A stretch of DNA of 44,806 bases from Gemmatimonadota bacterium (GTDB taxonomy: Bacteria; Gemmatimonadota; Gemmatimonadetes; Gemmatimonadales; GWC2-71-9), in contig QHUL01000064.1 of the NCBI GenBank assembly GCA_003222115.1, positions 1 through 44,806 on the forward strand, read 5' to 3'. The notes under the pieces are model-generated. The model was not told the origin of the DNA and did no database searches. It worked only from the letters and a program-made list of their open reading frames with translations. Below, one piece after another: positions 1 to 8,050 of this stretch. The first letter of the stretch is position 1; each line of letters opens with the position of its first letter. Position numbers and translations under genes: made by a program.

Positions 1-417
1 AGCGTCCTCGTCCTCGCCGCCGGGCTGCCCGTCGCGACCGAAGGTGTAGAGATCGTATCCTGACGGGTTGTGCTCCCCGGGAGATCTGTAGATGTAGGGG
101 CGGCCCCAGGGATCGAGCGGGACGGCCCTCTTCAGATAGGGCCCCCGCCAGTTCAGCGGAATTGGCTCCCGCGTGGGCTTCGTCTGCAGCGCGTCGAGGC
201 CCTGCTCCGTGGTAGGGTAGGCACCGCTGTCGAGACGGTAGTTGTCGAGCGCCAGGCCGAGGAGCTCGATCTGGGTGCGCGCGGTGGCGCTTTTCGCCTC
301 GGACACGCGCCCCAGGATGCGGGGCCCGACCAGGGCGGCGAGCAGGCCCAGCACGATGATCACGACGAGGATCTCGATCAGCGTGAAGCCGCGGGCACCT
401 TCGCGAGAGCGCCGCAT
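1..417 (-). CDS. gspG: Type II secretion major pseudopilin GspG (3' end outside window)
   Basis: Major pseudopilin that polymerises into the T2SS periplasmic pseudopilus. The minus-strand frame opens with ATG at 417-415 and reads MRRSREGARGFTLIEILVVI: a short basic leader, the prepilin peptidase site G^FTLIE with Glu at +5, then a hydrophobic helix. The C-terminal part has the GspG calcium-loop signature (WRGPYLK, DPWGRPY, then GRDGQPGGEDED near the edge). The frame is open to base 1 (139 codons), so only a few residues are probably missing. It lies on the same strand as gspF but is separated from it by the opposite-strand J-I-K cassette, so it likely needs its own promoter in 418-522. Confidence 0.93.
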   Translation of the reverse strand, partial: MRRSREGARGFTLIEILVVIIVLGLLAALVGPRILGRVSEAKSATARTQIELLGLALDNYRLDSGAYPTTEQGLDALQTKPTREPIPLNWRGPYLKRAVPLDPWGRPYIYRSPGEHNPSGYDLYTFGRDGQPGGEDEDA

Positions 418-522
418 ATGCCTTCGAAGCTACGCGGTGGGCCGCGTCCCCTGCAACGTCCACCGCCTTGCCCCAGAGCTGACGGTTGCGCCGCATCGCT
501 GCTGAGTCGAACTTTTCGAGGC
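418..522. other. Divergent intergenic region between gspG and gspJ
   Basis: This 105 bp gap separates divergently read gspG and gspJ, so by position it should hold promoters in both directions. I see no convincing -35/-10 pair. An in-frame ATG at 418 could extend GspJ by 35 residues, but prepilin leaders are normally short, so the GTG at 523 is preferred. Confidence 0.4.
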
Positions 523-1110
523 GTGAGGCGCGCCTCCGGATTCACCCTGCTCGAGGTCCTGGTCGCCATCGTGCTCACCAGCATCGTGGCGTTGTTGGCA
601 TACGCCACGGCGCAGGTGAGTTTCGACGCACGCGCCCGGCTGGGGGCGGATCTCGGCCGGTTGCAGGGCGGTCGGGCCCTGCGGGAGTTCCTCCAAGACG
701 CGCTCCGCAATGCACAGGCACCGCAGCGCCCCGGCGATCCCGGGTTCACGCTCCAGGCCGGCCGCTTGTCCTTCGTGACGGCCGGCGGTGGGACACCGCT
801 CGATCCCGGCTACGATTGGCTCGTGACGCTTGGGCCGAGCGCCAGCGGGCTCGAAGTGGTGGCGGTGCCGATCGGCCGGGCGCCGCCCATACCCGTGACC
901 TTCGCCCTGCCCGCCGTGACCCGGTGGGACGCGCGGGTCCTCGCGCCCTGGGGCTCGCAGTGGCTCGAGGAGTGGCTCTCGGGAAAGGTGATGCCGCGCG
1001 CGGTCGCGATCATGCTGTGGCACGAGTCGGAGCCCTTGGGACCGCCCGTTCTCGTGGAGCTCGCTCCGAGTCCCGCGCCGGTCGTGGATTCGCTGGAGGG
1101 CAGCCCGTGA
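523..1110 (+). CDS. gspJ: Type II secretion minor pseudopilin GspJ
   Basis: Minor pseudopilin of the T2SS pseudopilus tip. With the GTG start at 523 the protein is 195 residues. It has a short basic leader, the cleavage site SG^FTLLEV with Glu at +5, and a hydrophobic N-terminal helix to about residue 27. The C-terminal stretch MPRAVAIML resembles the conserved end of GspJ proteins, and the length fits J better than H or I. It is the first gene of a plus-strand J-I-K cassette and overlaps gspI by GTGA. The J assignment over H rests on length, the C-terminal motif and the order before I and K. Confidence 0.8.
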   Translation: MRRASGFTLLEVLVAIVLTSIVALLAYATAQVSFDARARLGADLGRLQGGRALREFLQDALRNAQAPQRPGDPGFTLQAGRLSFVTAGGGTPLDPGYDWLVTLGPSASGLEVVAVPIGRAPPIPVTFALPAVTRWDARVLAPWGSQWLEEWLSGKVMPRAVAIMLWHESEPLGPPVLVELAPSPAPVVDSLEGSP

Positions 1111-1502
1111 GGCGAGTCCGCAGCCAGCGAGGCCTCACACTCCTCGAGGTCCTCGTGGCGCTCGTGGTGCTCGGTCTCGTGGCCGTCGCCTACGTGCAGG
1201 TGTTCCATGGCAGCCACGCGCTCGTCGCGAGCTCCCGTGAGTGGTCGCAAGCGATCGCGTACGCCGAGGACGCGATGGAGCGCACTAAGTTGGGAAGCAC
1301 GCAGCCGTCGGGGCCCGACACGCTCCCCGGCGGGTTCCGGCGCCAGGTCACGACCCAACCGTGGCAGCCCGGGTTGACCCTCCTGACGGTGACCGTGTTT
1401 TTCCCCGGCGAGGGCCGCTTCGATCTCCATCGGCTCGCGCGCGGTGACGCCCCGCGTGCCGGCAACACGTCCCCGGGTGCACCGGGGAGCCTGCCATGGT
1501 GA
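1107..1502 (+). CDS. gspI: Type II secretion minor pseudopilin GspI
   Basis: Minor pseudopilin of 131 residues, the usual size for GspI. The GTG start overlaps the gspJ stop (GTGA), which suggests translational coupling. The leader MRRVRSQRG is followed by the cleavage site and LTLLEVLVALVVLGLVA, with Glu at +5. The region after the helix (repeated Ala, then AIAYAEDAMERTK) matches the GspI pattern. The C-terminus is rich in Arg, Gly and Pro and may be disordered. The stop lies inside the start region of gspK, an overlap of 7 bases. GspI, J and K are known to form the tip complex that primes pseudopilus assembly. Confidence 0.82.
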   Translation: MRRVRSQRGLTLLEVLVALVVLGLVAVAYVQVFHGSHALVASSREWSQAIAYAEDAMERTKLGSTQPSGPDTLPGGFRRQVTTQPWQPGLTLLTVTVFFPGEGRFDLHRLARGDAPRAGNTSPGAPGSLPW

Positions 1503-2332
1503 CCCGGCGCGACCAGCGTGGCGTCGCGCTGATCTTCGTCCTGTGGCTGCTGGTGCTGCTGGGCGTGATCATCGCCGAAGTCGCTTCCAAGGCGCGGGCG
1601 GAGGCGGCCCTGCTCTCGAGCCTGCGCTCGCGCACGGTCGCGCGCTACGCTGCGGAGAGCGGGATTCTGGCCGCGACGGTCACCATTGAGCGGCTGCTCG
1701 ACTCGACGCCCAACCCGCTCGAGCGTGCCTCCTTGTTCCGGCAGCTCGAAGCCCGCCTGGCGTCGCTCACGGAGGTGGAGCTCGGCGGCGCGCGCTTCGG
1801 CGTCGCCGCACTCGACCTGAACGCCCGCATCGACCTGAACCGCGCCGACGTCGCCACGTTGCACGGGCTGTTCGGCCAGTTCACATCGGACGCGCGCGCG
1901 GACACGGTGGCCGCCGCGTTGAAGGCCGCCCCCATCCGCCGCCTCGCCGAGCTCTCCCGCGTTCCAGGGATCGACGACTCCCTGGCCCTCGCGGTGGCTC
2001 CGTACGTCACGGTCTGGAGCGACGGGCTCGTGAACATCAACTCGGCGCCCGAGCCCGTGCTCGCGGCGCTGCCCGGCCTCGCGGCGGCGGCACCGGGCAT
2101 CGTCGCGCGTCGCGAGGCCGGTGAGGTCTTCGTGAACCTCGACCCCGTGCACCAGCCGTCGATGCCTGGCGTGGTCGCAGCGGTGCTGCTGGTGTCGACC
2201 GTTCCCACCCGCTTGATGCTCGTCAGTCGTGGGTGGCAGGACGGGCATCCCCTGACCCACGAGATTCAGGCGGTGTTCGCGATCGTGGGGCGTCGGCTCG
2301 TGCTGCAGTCGAGCTGGGAGCGGGAGCTGTAG
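1496..2332 (+). CDS. gspK: Type II secretion minor pseudopilin GspK
   Basis: Large minor pseudopilin (278 residues) at the pseudopilus tip. It starts MVTRRDQRGVALIFVLWLLV, with the typical GspK leader and a Val rather than Phe after the cleavage glycine. The mature part contains DLNARIDLNRADV, the two SAM-like segments of GspK, and NINSAPEPVLAALPG. It lacks the usual Glu at +5, which is normal for GspK. The ATG at 1496 overlaps the gspI stop. Its stop is only 7 bp from the stop of convergent gspF, so the two transcripts must terminate inside each other's genes or overlap. Confidence 0.9.
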   Translation: MVTRRDQRGVALIFVLWLLVLLGVIIAEVASKARAEAALLSSLRSRTVARYAAESGILAATVTIERLLDSTPNPLERASLFRQLEARLASLTEVELGGARFGVAALDLNARIDLNRADVATLHGLFGQFTSDARADTVAAALKAAPIRRLAELSRVPGIDDSLALAVAPYVTVWSDGLVNINSAPEPVLAALPGLAAAAPGIVARREAGEVFVNLDPVHQPSMPGVVAAVLLVSTVPTRLMLVSRGWQDGHPLTHEIQAVFAIVGRRLVLQSSWEREL

Positions 2333-2339
2333 CCTAGAG

Positions 2340-3539
2340 CTAGAACGTCTTGAGGTTGATCCCGTAGATCGCCTGCAGCATAGCGAGCGCGACGAACCCC
2401 ACGAGCCCGCCGAACGCGAGGATCAGGGCCGGCTCGAGCAGCGCCACGCCGGTCCGGAGCGCACGCCGCACCTCGCCGTCGTACGTGTCGGCGACGCGGA
2501 GGCACAGATCCTCGAGGCGACCGCTCTCTTCGCCCACCGCGATCATCTGGAGGGCGAGCGGCGGCAGCGTCCCCGCGAGCGCTGGCGCGAGCGCGCTCCC
2601 CTCGGCCAGCGCCCCCGCCGCCCGGTCCACGCCAGCCTGCACGACCAAGTTCGTCACGGAGGCGCGCGCGATCCTCAGGGCCGGGAGCGCCGGCACCCCG
2701 CTCTTCAGGAGCAGGCCGAGGGTGCGGGCGAACTGCGCGGTCGCGTACTTGAGCTCCAGGTCGCCCACCCAGGGCCAGGCGAGCCGCGCCGCGTGCCAGC
2801 GTCGCCGCATCTCGGGACGCGCGAGGGCGTGCGGGAGAGCGTACCCCGTCGCGACAGCCAGCAGCAACCACGCCCACCAGCCCTTGGTCAGCACGGTGCT
2901 CGCGGCGAGGAGCAGGCGCGTGCTGAGCGGCAGGGTGCCGCCCACGTCCGCGAAGATCCCCGCGAACCGCGGAATCACGAAGCCCAGCAGCACGCCGAGG
3001 CCGATGCCGCCCACGATGGCCATGAGCGCCGGGTACAGCAGCGCCGTGCGCACCTGGGAGCGGAGCTCGGCGCCTTCCTCCAGGTGCTCCGACAGCCGAT
3101 CGAACACGATCTCGAGCGCTCCGCTGGACTCGCCGGCCGAGACCATCGCAACGAACAGTGGGTCGAAGTAGCGGGGGTGCCGTGCCAGGGCGTCGGCCAA
3201 GCTCGCGCCTTCCTGGACCGCGCGGCGCACCTGGCGCACCGCCTCAGCGAGCCCGTCATGACTCGCATGCTGGGCCGTGAAGGCGAGCGCCCGGTCCAGG
3301 GGCACGCCGGCACCCAGCAGCGTGGCGACGTTGCGGGTCCACAGCGCGACGGCCGCCCGGCGGCCCAGTCGCCGCCCCGCGCGCGCCACGCCGTCGGGTG
3401 CCGTTTCGTCCACCGTGACCGCATAGAGCTGCCGGCGCCGCAACTCCGCGAGCACCGACTGGCGCGACGCCGCCTGGACCACCCCTTCCACCGTGTGGCC
3501 GTCGAGCGTCGCGGCCTGGTAGCGGAACCGCGCCCTCAT
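2340..3539 (-). CDS. gspF: Type II secretion inner-membrane platform protein GspF
   Basis: Polytopic platform protein that links the GspE ATPase to pseudopilus assembly. The start ATG at 3539 overlaps the gspE stop as ATGA, giving 399 residues. An N-terminal cytoplasmic domain (to about residue 150) is followed by a membrane segment, a second cytoplasmic domain with GVPALPALRIAR and MIAVGEESGRLE, and a last membrane segment near the C-terminus ending AIYGINLKTF. The paired G-E-SG motifs (SAGESSGALE and VGEESGRLE) are the family duplication. It is the last gene of the L-M-C-D-E-F run; gspG should follow on this strand but is displaced by the inverted J-I-K cassette. Confidence 0.93.
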   Translation of the reverse strand: MRARFRYQAATLDGHTVEGVVQAASRQSVLAELRRRQLYAVTVDETAPDGVARAGRRLGRRAAVALWTRNVATLLGAGVPLDRALAFTAQHASHDGLAEAVRQVRRAVQEGASLADALARHPRYFDPLFVAMVSAGESSGALEIVFDRLSEHLEEGAELRSQVRTALLYPALMAIVGGIGLGVLLGFVIPRFAGIFADVGGTLPLSTRLLLAASTVLTKGWWAWLLLAVATGYALPHALARPEMRRRWHAARLAWPWVGDLELKYATAQFARTLGLLLKSGVPALPALRIARASVTNLVVQAGVDRAAGALAEGSALAPALAGTLPPLALQMIAVGEESGRLEDLCLRVADTYDGEVRRALRTGVALLEPALILAFGGLVGFVALAMLQAIYGINLKTF

Positions 3540-5167
3540 CCGAGCACTTCGTCGCGCGTCACGCGGAGCACTTCCTCGAGCGTCGTGATTCCAGCGCACG
3601 CCTTGGCCCAGCCGGCCGCGCGCAGCGGCGCCATGCCCTGCGCCTGCGCCAGCGCCCGCACCTCGGCGAGCGGCGCGCGCTTGACGACCAGGGCGCGCTG
3701 CTCCTCACTCATCCGCATCAGCTCATACAACCCGGTCCGCCCTCGATAGCCGGTCCCCGAGCACGCGTCACATCCCTTGCCACGCCGGAAGCGTGGCTTG
3801 GGGATGTCGGGCTGGCCGACTGCCGCCTGCGTCACGACGTCGGGCGGCGGCTGGAAATCCTCCGCGCACGAATCGCACACTACGCGCACCAGCCGCTGGC
3901 CCAGGATTCCCTGCACCGTTGCCGCGACCAGGTAGGGCTCGATGCCCATGTCCACCATCCGCGTCACGCCGCTCGGCGCGTCGTTGGTGTGCAGCGTGGA
4001 GAACACGAGATGGCCCGTGAGGGCGGCCTGGATCGCGATCTCGGCCGTCTCTCGATCGCGCATCTCGCCCACCATGATGATGTCCGGGTCGTGGCGCAGG
4101 ATCGAGCGCAACGCGGCGGCGAAGGTGAGGCCGATCTTGGGATTGACGGGAATCTGCGTCGTGCCCGCCACCTGGTACTCGACCGGGTCCTCGACGGTAA
4201 CGATCTTCACGCCGGGCTGGTTGAGTCGGTCGAGCGCGCCATACAGCGTCGTGGTCTTCCCCGACCCGGTCGGCCCGGTGACGAGGATGATGCCGTGCGG
4301 CTGGCGGATCAGGTGCTCCAAGTCCTCCAGCAGCCGGTTCGGCATGCCGAGCTCGGCCAGGTCGCGCACCCCGGCGCCCCGGTCGAGGATGCGGAGCACG
4401 ACGCTCTCGCCGTGGAGGCTCGGCGTGATCGACACGCGCACGTCGAGCTCCCGATCGGAGAGCCGCAAGCGGATGCGCCCGTCTTGGGCGAGTCGCCGTT
4501 CCGCGATGTTCAAGCCCGCCATGATCTTCACGCGGCTGATGACCGCGGCCTGATACTGGCGGGGGGGGTGGGAGATCTCCTGCAGCACGCCGTCGATGCG
4601 ATAGCGCACGCGCAGGCCCTCGGCGCCGGCTTCGAGATGGATGTCGCTCGCGCGCGCGCGCAGCGCCTCCAGGATCAGGACGTTGACGAGCTTGATCACG
4701 GGCGCTTGGTTCGCGAGCGCACGCAGGTCGTCGATCGTCTCCTCTTCGTCGGCCAGGACGACGAGGTCGCTGCCGCGGAGGTCGGAGGCCTGGACCTCGG
4801 GCGTGGCCTGCGATTGCGCCGAGAGAATCGCGGCGTGGATCTCGGCCGCGGGCGCCTCGACCAGCCTCACGTGGCGCTCGAATGTCCAGCACAGCTCGTC
4901 GATCACGGTCGGGTCGAGCGGCATGCCCGCCGCCACCACCAGCTCCCCGCTGCCCGCGACGGCGAGGGGCAACAGGCAGTGCTCTTCGAGGTATTTCGCG
5001 GAGAGGCGCTGGGCGAGCGGGCCTGCCGCGGCGGAGCGCAGGTCGGCGGCCGCGCGCGGTGGCTCGGCGGGCCCGGGAGTCGGCGCCGCCACCTGCGCCG
5101 GCCCTCCGGCCGACGGCTCGGGCGCGCCGACGGGACCGACGGGGGAGCGGCCGCGCAGGCGCGTCAC
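3536..5167 (-). CDS. gspE: Type II secretion ATPase GspE
   Basis: Cytoplasmic hexameric ATPase that powers pseudopilus assembly. It has 543 residues from a GTG start overlapping the gspD stop (GTGA). After a Pro/Ala-rich N-terminus comes an N1E-type domain (about 50-140), then the linker VNVLILEALRARASDIH, Walker A GPTGSGKTTT at about 297-306, the Asp box (TVEDPVEYQ), Walker B (PDIIMVGEMRD) and the His box (TGHLVFSTLHTN). Two Cys-x2-Cys pairs (CDSC near 430, CDAC near 464) form the zinc site typical of GspE. All catalytic motifs look intact. Confidence 0.96.
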   Translation of the reverse strand: MTRLRGRSPVGPVGAPEPSAGGPAQVAAPTPGPAEPPRAAADLRSAAAGPLAQRLSAKYLEEHCLLPLAVAGSGELVVAAGMPLDPTVIDELCWTFERHVRLVEAPAAEIHAAILSAQSQATPEVQASDLRGSDLVVLADEEETIDDLRALANQAPVIKLVNVLILEALRARASDIHLEAGAEGLRVRYRIDGVLQEISHPPRQYQAAVISRVKIMAGLNIAERRLAQDGRIRLRLSDRELDVRVSITPSLHGESVVLRILDRGAGVRDLAELGMPNRLLEDLEHLIRQPHGIILVTGPTGSGKTTTLYGALDRLNQPGVKIVTVEDPVEYQVAGTTQIPVNPKIGLTFAAALRSILRHDPDIIMVGEMRDRETAEIAIQAALTGHLVFSTLHTNDAPSGVTRMVDMGIEPYLVAATVQGILGQRLVRVVCDSCAEDFQPPPDVVTQAAVGQPDIPKPRFRRGKGCDACSGTGYRGRTGLYELMRMSEEQRALVVKRAPLAEVRALAQAQGMAPLRAAGWAKACAGITTLEEVLRVTRDEVLG

Positions 5168-6924
5168 GGTCGCCGGGGACTGAGAATGCTGTCGAGGTCT
5201 TGCTTCATGCCGGGCAACTGCTCCTGCTCCCGCCGCAGCAGCGAGTCTGCCTGCTCGTCTGTGTAGACGACGTAGGGCGTCAGGAAGATCGCGAGCTCGG
5301 TCCGTTGCCGGCTCGTGCCCCGGGTCTTGAAGAGGAAGCCGAGGATCGGGACGTCCTTGAGCAGCGGCACCCCCGACTCGGTAGCCTGTGTCGTCTCACC
5401 GATCAGGCCCCCGATCACGATCGTGTGCCCGTCCTTCACGATCGCGCTCGTCTCCGCCTCGCGGGTGGTGATCACGGGGGCGTTCTGTGCGGCCTGGATT
5501 GTCTGTTGCGAGACGTTGCTCACCTCCTGCAGCACGCGGAAGGTGACGTAGCCGTCGTTGTTGACGGTGGGGACCACGGTCAATTGCGTGCCCACGTTGC
5601 GGAACTGGACGACCTGGTTCAGGACCGCGTTGAAGCTCGACAGCGTCGACTGCACGAACGGGACCTCACTGCCGACCAGGATGCGCGCTTCCTCGTTGTT
5701 CAGCGCGAGGATCCGGGGCGTGGAGAGCACGCGCACGTTGGTGCGCGTGGCGAGCGCCTGCAAGATCGCGCGCACATTCAAGCTCGCCAGGCTGACCAGC
5801 CGGACGCCGAGGCCCTGAGCGCGCTGCAGCAGCGTGTCCCCGAAGGTCTGCGGGCCGACGCCGACGCCGATCCCACGCGTCGAGTCCCCCGCGACGCCGC
5901 GCTGGGTGAGCACCTGCCAGTTGATCCCGTATTGGCTCGCCTTGTCGAGGGTGACCTCGGCGATCAACACCTCCAGCAGCACTTGCGGCGGCCGGACGTC
6001 GAGCTGCTCAATCGTCTCCTGGAGCACCGAGAAGTTGGGCGGCGCGGTGCGGATCACGAGCGCATTGGTGGCCTGGTCGGGGACGATGGTCGTGCGGCCG
6101 ACCAGGCCGGGCCCCCCGGCCTGGGCACTCTCCGGCACGCCCGCGACGGGCGCGGCGGCGAGGCCGGACGGCGGAGCGACCGGCGTCTGCATGCGCTGCT
6201 GCAGCGACTGCGCCTCTCGCTCGCGCAGGGAGCGGAGCGCGCCGGAGAGGCTGCGCTCCTCGAGCGCCTGGACCCGCGCCCGCGCCGGCGGCGCCGCGAC
6301 CGCGGCGCCGAACACCTGCCCCAGCGTCGTGGCGAGCTCCGTGGCGCTCGCATGCTTGAGCGGGTAGACGTAGGTGCGGAGCCCTGCTTCGCCCCCGGTC
6401 TTCACATCGAGCTGTCGCAGGAGATCGAGATAGCGCGCGATGTGGACGCCGCGGTCCGTGATGAGCACGGCGTTCGAGCGCGACACGATCTCGACTCGGG
6501 CGGTCTTGCTCGCCACCTGCTTCAAGAGCGTGATGCCCTCTTCCGCGCGGATGTAGTCAAGCGGGACGATCTGCGTCACGAGGCCCAACGGGGGCGGGGT
6601 GGGGAGCTCCTTCCCGACGCGCACCGGGCCCGTCGTGGGGCGCTTTTCTTCCGGCATCACCTGCGCCACGGGTCCGGTCTGCACGATCACCAACCCCTGG
6701 CTCTCGAGGATCGCCTCGAGCACGGCGCCGACCTGCGGCGCCGGCACCGGCTCGGGCGTCTGGAACGTGATGCGCCGACTGGGGACCTCGGTGAGGACCA
6801 CGTTCACGCCGAGTACGGTCGCCAGCGAGCGGATGACGTCGCCCAGGTCCGCGTTCACGTAGTTGATGCGGATCGTCTGCGGCTGCTGCAGCGCGAGCGA
6901 CAAGAGCAGCGCGAGTGCCTTCAT
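5164..6924 (-). CDS. gspD: Type II secretion outer-membrane secretin GspD
   Basis: Secretin that forms the outer-membrane channel; 586 residues, somewhat short for GspD. After a very short signal-like N-terminus (MKALALLLSLALQ) come an N0-like domain (about 18-85), an N1 domain (about 115-175) and another N domain split by an Ala/Gln/Arg-rich insertion (about 180-290). The secretin domain follows, with VPFVQST, VVPTVNNDGYVT, TTREAETSAIVKDGHTIVIG and GVPLLKDVPILGFLF. One N domain fewer than the usual N0-N3 is apparent. No obvious S-domain for a GspS pilotin is seen at the C-terminus. It overlaps gspC and gspE by 4 bases each. Confidence 0.94.
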   Translation of the reverse strand: MKALALLLSLALQQPQTIRINYVNADLGDVIRSLATVLGVNVVLTEVPSRRITFQTPEPVPAPQVGAVLEAILESQGLVIVQTGPVAQVMPEEKRPTTGPVRVGKELPTPPPLGLVTQIVPLDYIRAEEGITLLKQVASKTARVEIVSRSNAVLITDRGVHIARYLDLLRQLDVKTGGEAGLRTYVYPLKHASATELATTLGQVFGAAVAAPPARARVQALEERSLSGALRSLREREAQSLQQRMQTPVAPPSGLAAAPVAGVPESAQAGGPGLVGRTTIVPDQATNALVIRTAPPNFSVLQETIEQLDVRPPQVLLEVLIAEVTLDKASQYGINWQVLTQRGVAGDSTRGIGVGVGPQTFGDTLLQRAQGLGVRLVSLASLNVRAILQALATRTNVRVLSTPRILALNNEEARILVGSEVPFVQSTLSSFNAVLNQVVQFRNVGTQLTVVPTVNNDGYVTFRVLQEVSNVSQQTIQAAQNAPVITTREAETSAIVKDGHTIVIGGLIGETTQATESGVPLLKDVPILGFLFKTRGTSRQRTELAIFLTPYVVYTDEQADSLLRREQEQLPGMKQDLDSILSPRRP

Positions 6925-7415
6925 GGCTTCTTCCGATCGCCGGATGGCAAGCGCAGAATGAGCGGCCCGGACGGCTGCGCCAGCGTGACCGTGGAGTCGG
7001 TGATCGCGACGAGGCGCGCGCCCGCGACCGCGTCGCCGACCCGGTAGATCTCGGCGCCCGGGATCTTCGGGTCGCCATCGATCAGGGCGACGGCACCCTG
7101 CGGGCCGACGGTGATCCCGTACAGCGTGAGTGCCGGCCGGCGCGAGGGGGACGCCGTCCCCCTGGCCGCGCGCCCTGCCGGCGCGAAGCGCACCGGCGGT
7201 GCCGTGCGCGTCTGCGAGAAGATATTCGCGGCGACGATCGCCTCGTAGCCGGGTGCCGCAGTCGCGCCCTCAGGAGTGGTCGTGGGGCGGCCCGCGGTCC
7301 GTAAGGGCAGCGGTGCGGCGGCCGCCTGGGGCAGCGGCGATCGGCCGAGACGAAGCCACAGGGCCAGGACCCCGAGCACGAGCGCGGCACCGTACAGCGC
7401 GCGCACGGTGGTCAT
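6921..7415 (-). CDS. gspC: Type II secretion protein GspC-like (short, no PDZ)
   Basis: Inner-membrane protein that couples the platform to the secretin. It has 164 residues from ATG 7415. A single N-terminal membrane segment (VRALYGAALVLGVLALWLRL) is followed by a Pro/Ala linker, then an HR-like domain (PALTLYGITVGPQGAVALID, then a region with YRVGDAVAGARLVAI). The PDZ or coiled-coil domain of longer GspC proteins is absent. Position between gspM and gspD, with 4-base overlaps on both sides, supports the assignment. Sequence divergence in this family is high, so the call rests on domain layout and context. Confidence 0.8.
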   Translation of the reverse strand: MTTVRALYGAALVLGVLALWLRLGRSPLPQAAAAPLPLRTAGRPTTTPEGATAAPGYEAIVAANIFSQTRTAPPVRFAPAGRAARGTASPSRRPALTLYGITVGPQGAVALIDGDPKIPGAEIYRVGDAVAGARLVAITDSTVTLAQPSGPLILRLPSGDRKKP

Positions 7416-8050
7416 GAGCCACTCTCTCTCGCTGCCGCGCCGTAGAGCCCGTGGAGGCGGACCGACCACGTGAGGCGCTGGGACCGACTGCCGCCCGCGA
7501 ACCCCGCGCTCGGCATCCATGCGACGCCGGCGTTCAGCGTCAGGTCGTCCACCACGAGCAGCTTTTCGCCGCGCTCGAGCCGGTACAGGAAGTCGACGAG
7601 CCCGTAGATGTCCCCCTGACCCTGGAGCTGCACGGGGATCGCGACCAGGCCCGGCCTGTCGGGGCGCGGCTGGCCCGCGACGTCCACCCGATCGAGTTGC
7701 ACGGCGCTCTCGTCGGCGTAGCGCTGCAGCAGTCCCTGCAGCGACGAGGCCGCGAGCGCGGGCGTGGCGCCGCTCACGAGCCGAGCTTCGTCCACGGCGA
7801 ACGCCCGCTGCTGCTCGGCGAGGGTGCGCCGCAGCCCGTCCGTGCTCGCGGCGAGGGTCGCCAGGCGCACCCATTGCTCGCGGCTCGCGGCGTACGCGTC
7901 CTCGCGCGCCGCCCAGCGGCGACCGAATGGCAAGACGCCCAGCACGATCACGAGCGCGGCCGCGCTCACGCTCGCACCGCCTAGGATCACGCGCCGCTCG
8001 CGCGGCTTAAGGCGCCGCAGCGTATCGGAAAGCGAGCGCAAAGCTCTCAT
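7412..8050 (-). CDS. gspM: Type II secretion protein GspM-like (PilO-type fold)
   Basis: Bitopic inner-membrane protein of 212 residues, probably GspM (the T2SSM_b type similar to PilO). A basic N-terminus (RRLKPRERRVI) precedes a membrane helix (about 24-41). A helical stretch then leads to a ferredoxin-like domain with GLVAIPVQLQGQGDIYGLVD and VVDDLTLNAGV, a pattern seen in GspM/PilO. It overlaps gspL by 44 bases and gspC by 4, so it is likely co-translated. GspM stabilises GspL at the inner membrane in studied systems. Confidence 0.8.
   Translation of the reverse strand: MRALRSLSDTLRRLKPRERRVILGGASVSAAALVIVLGVLPFGRRWAAREDAYAASREQWVRLATLAASTDGLRRTLAEQQRAFAVDEARLVSGATPALAASSLQGLLQRYADESAVQLDRVDVAGQPRPDRPGLVAIPVQLQGQGDIYGLVDFLYRLERGEKLLVVDDLTLNAGVAWMPSAGFAGGSRSQRLTWSVRLHGLYGAAARESGS

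Noticed and set aside
4882-7047. A 721-codon open frame antisense to gspD
   Set aside because: Low-complexity Arg/Asp/His translation; the secretin on the other strand is unambiguous.
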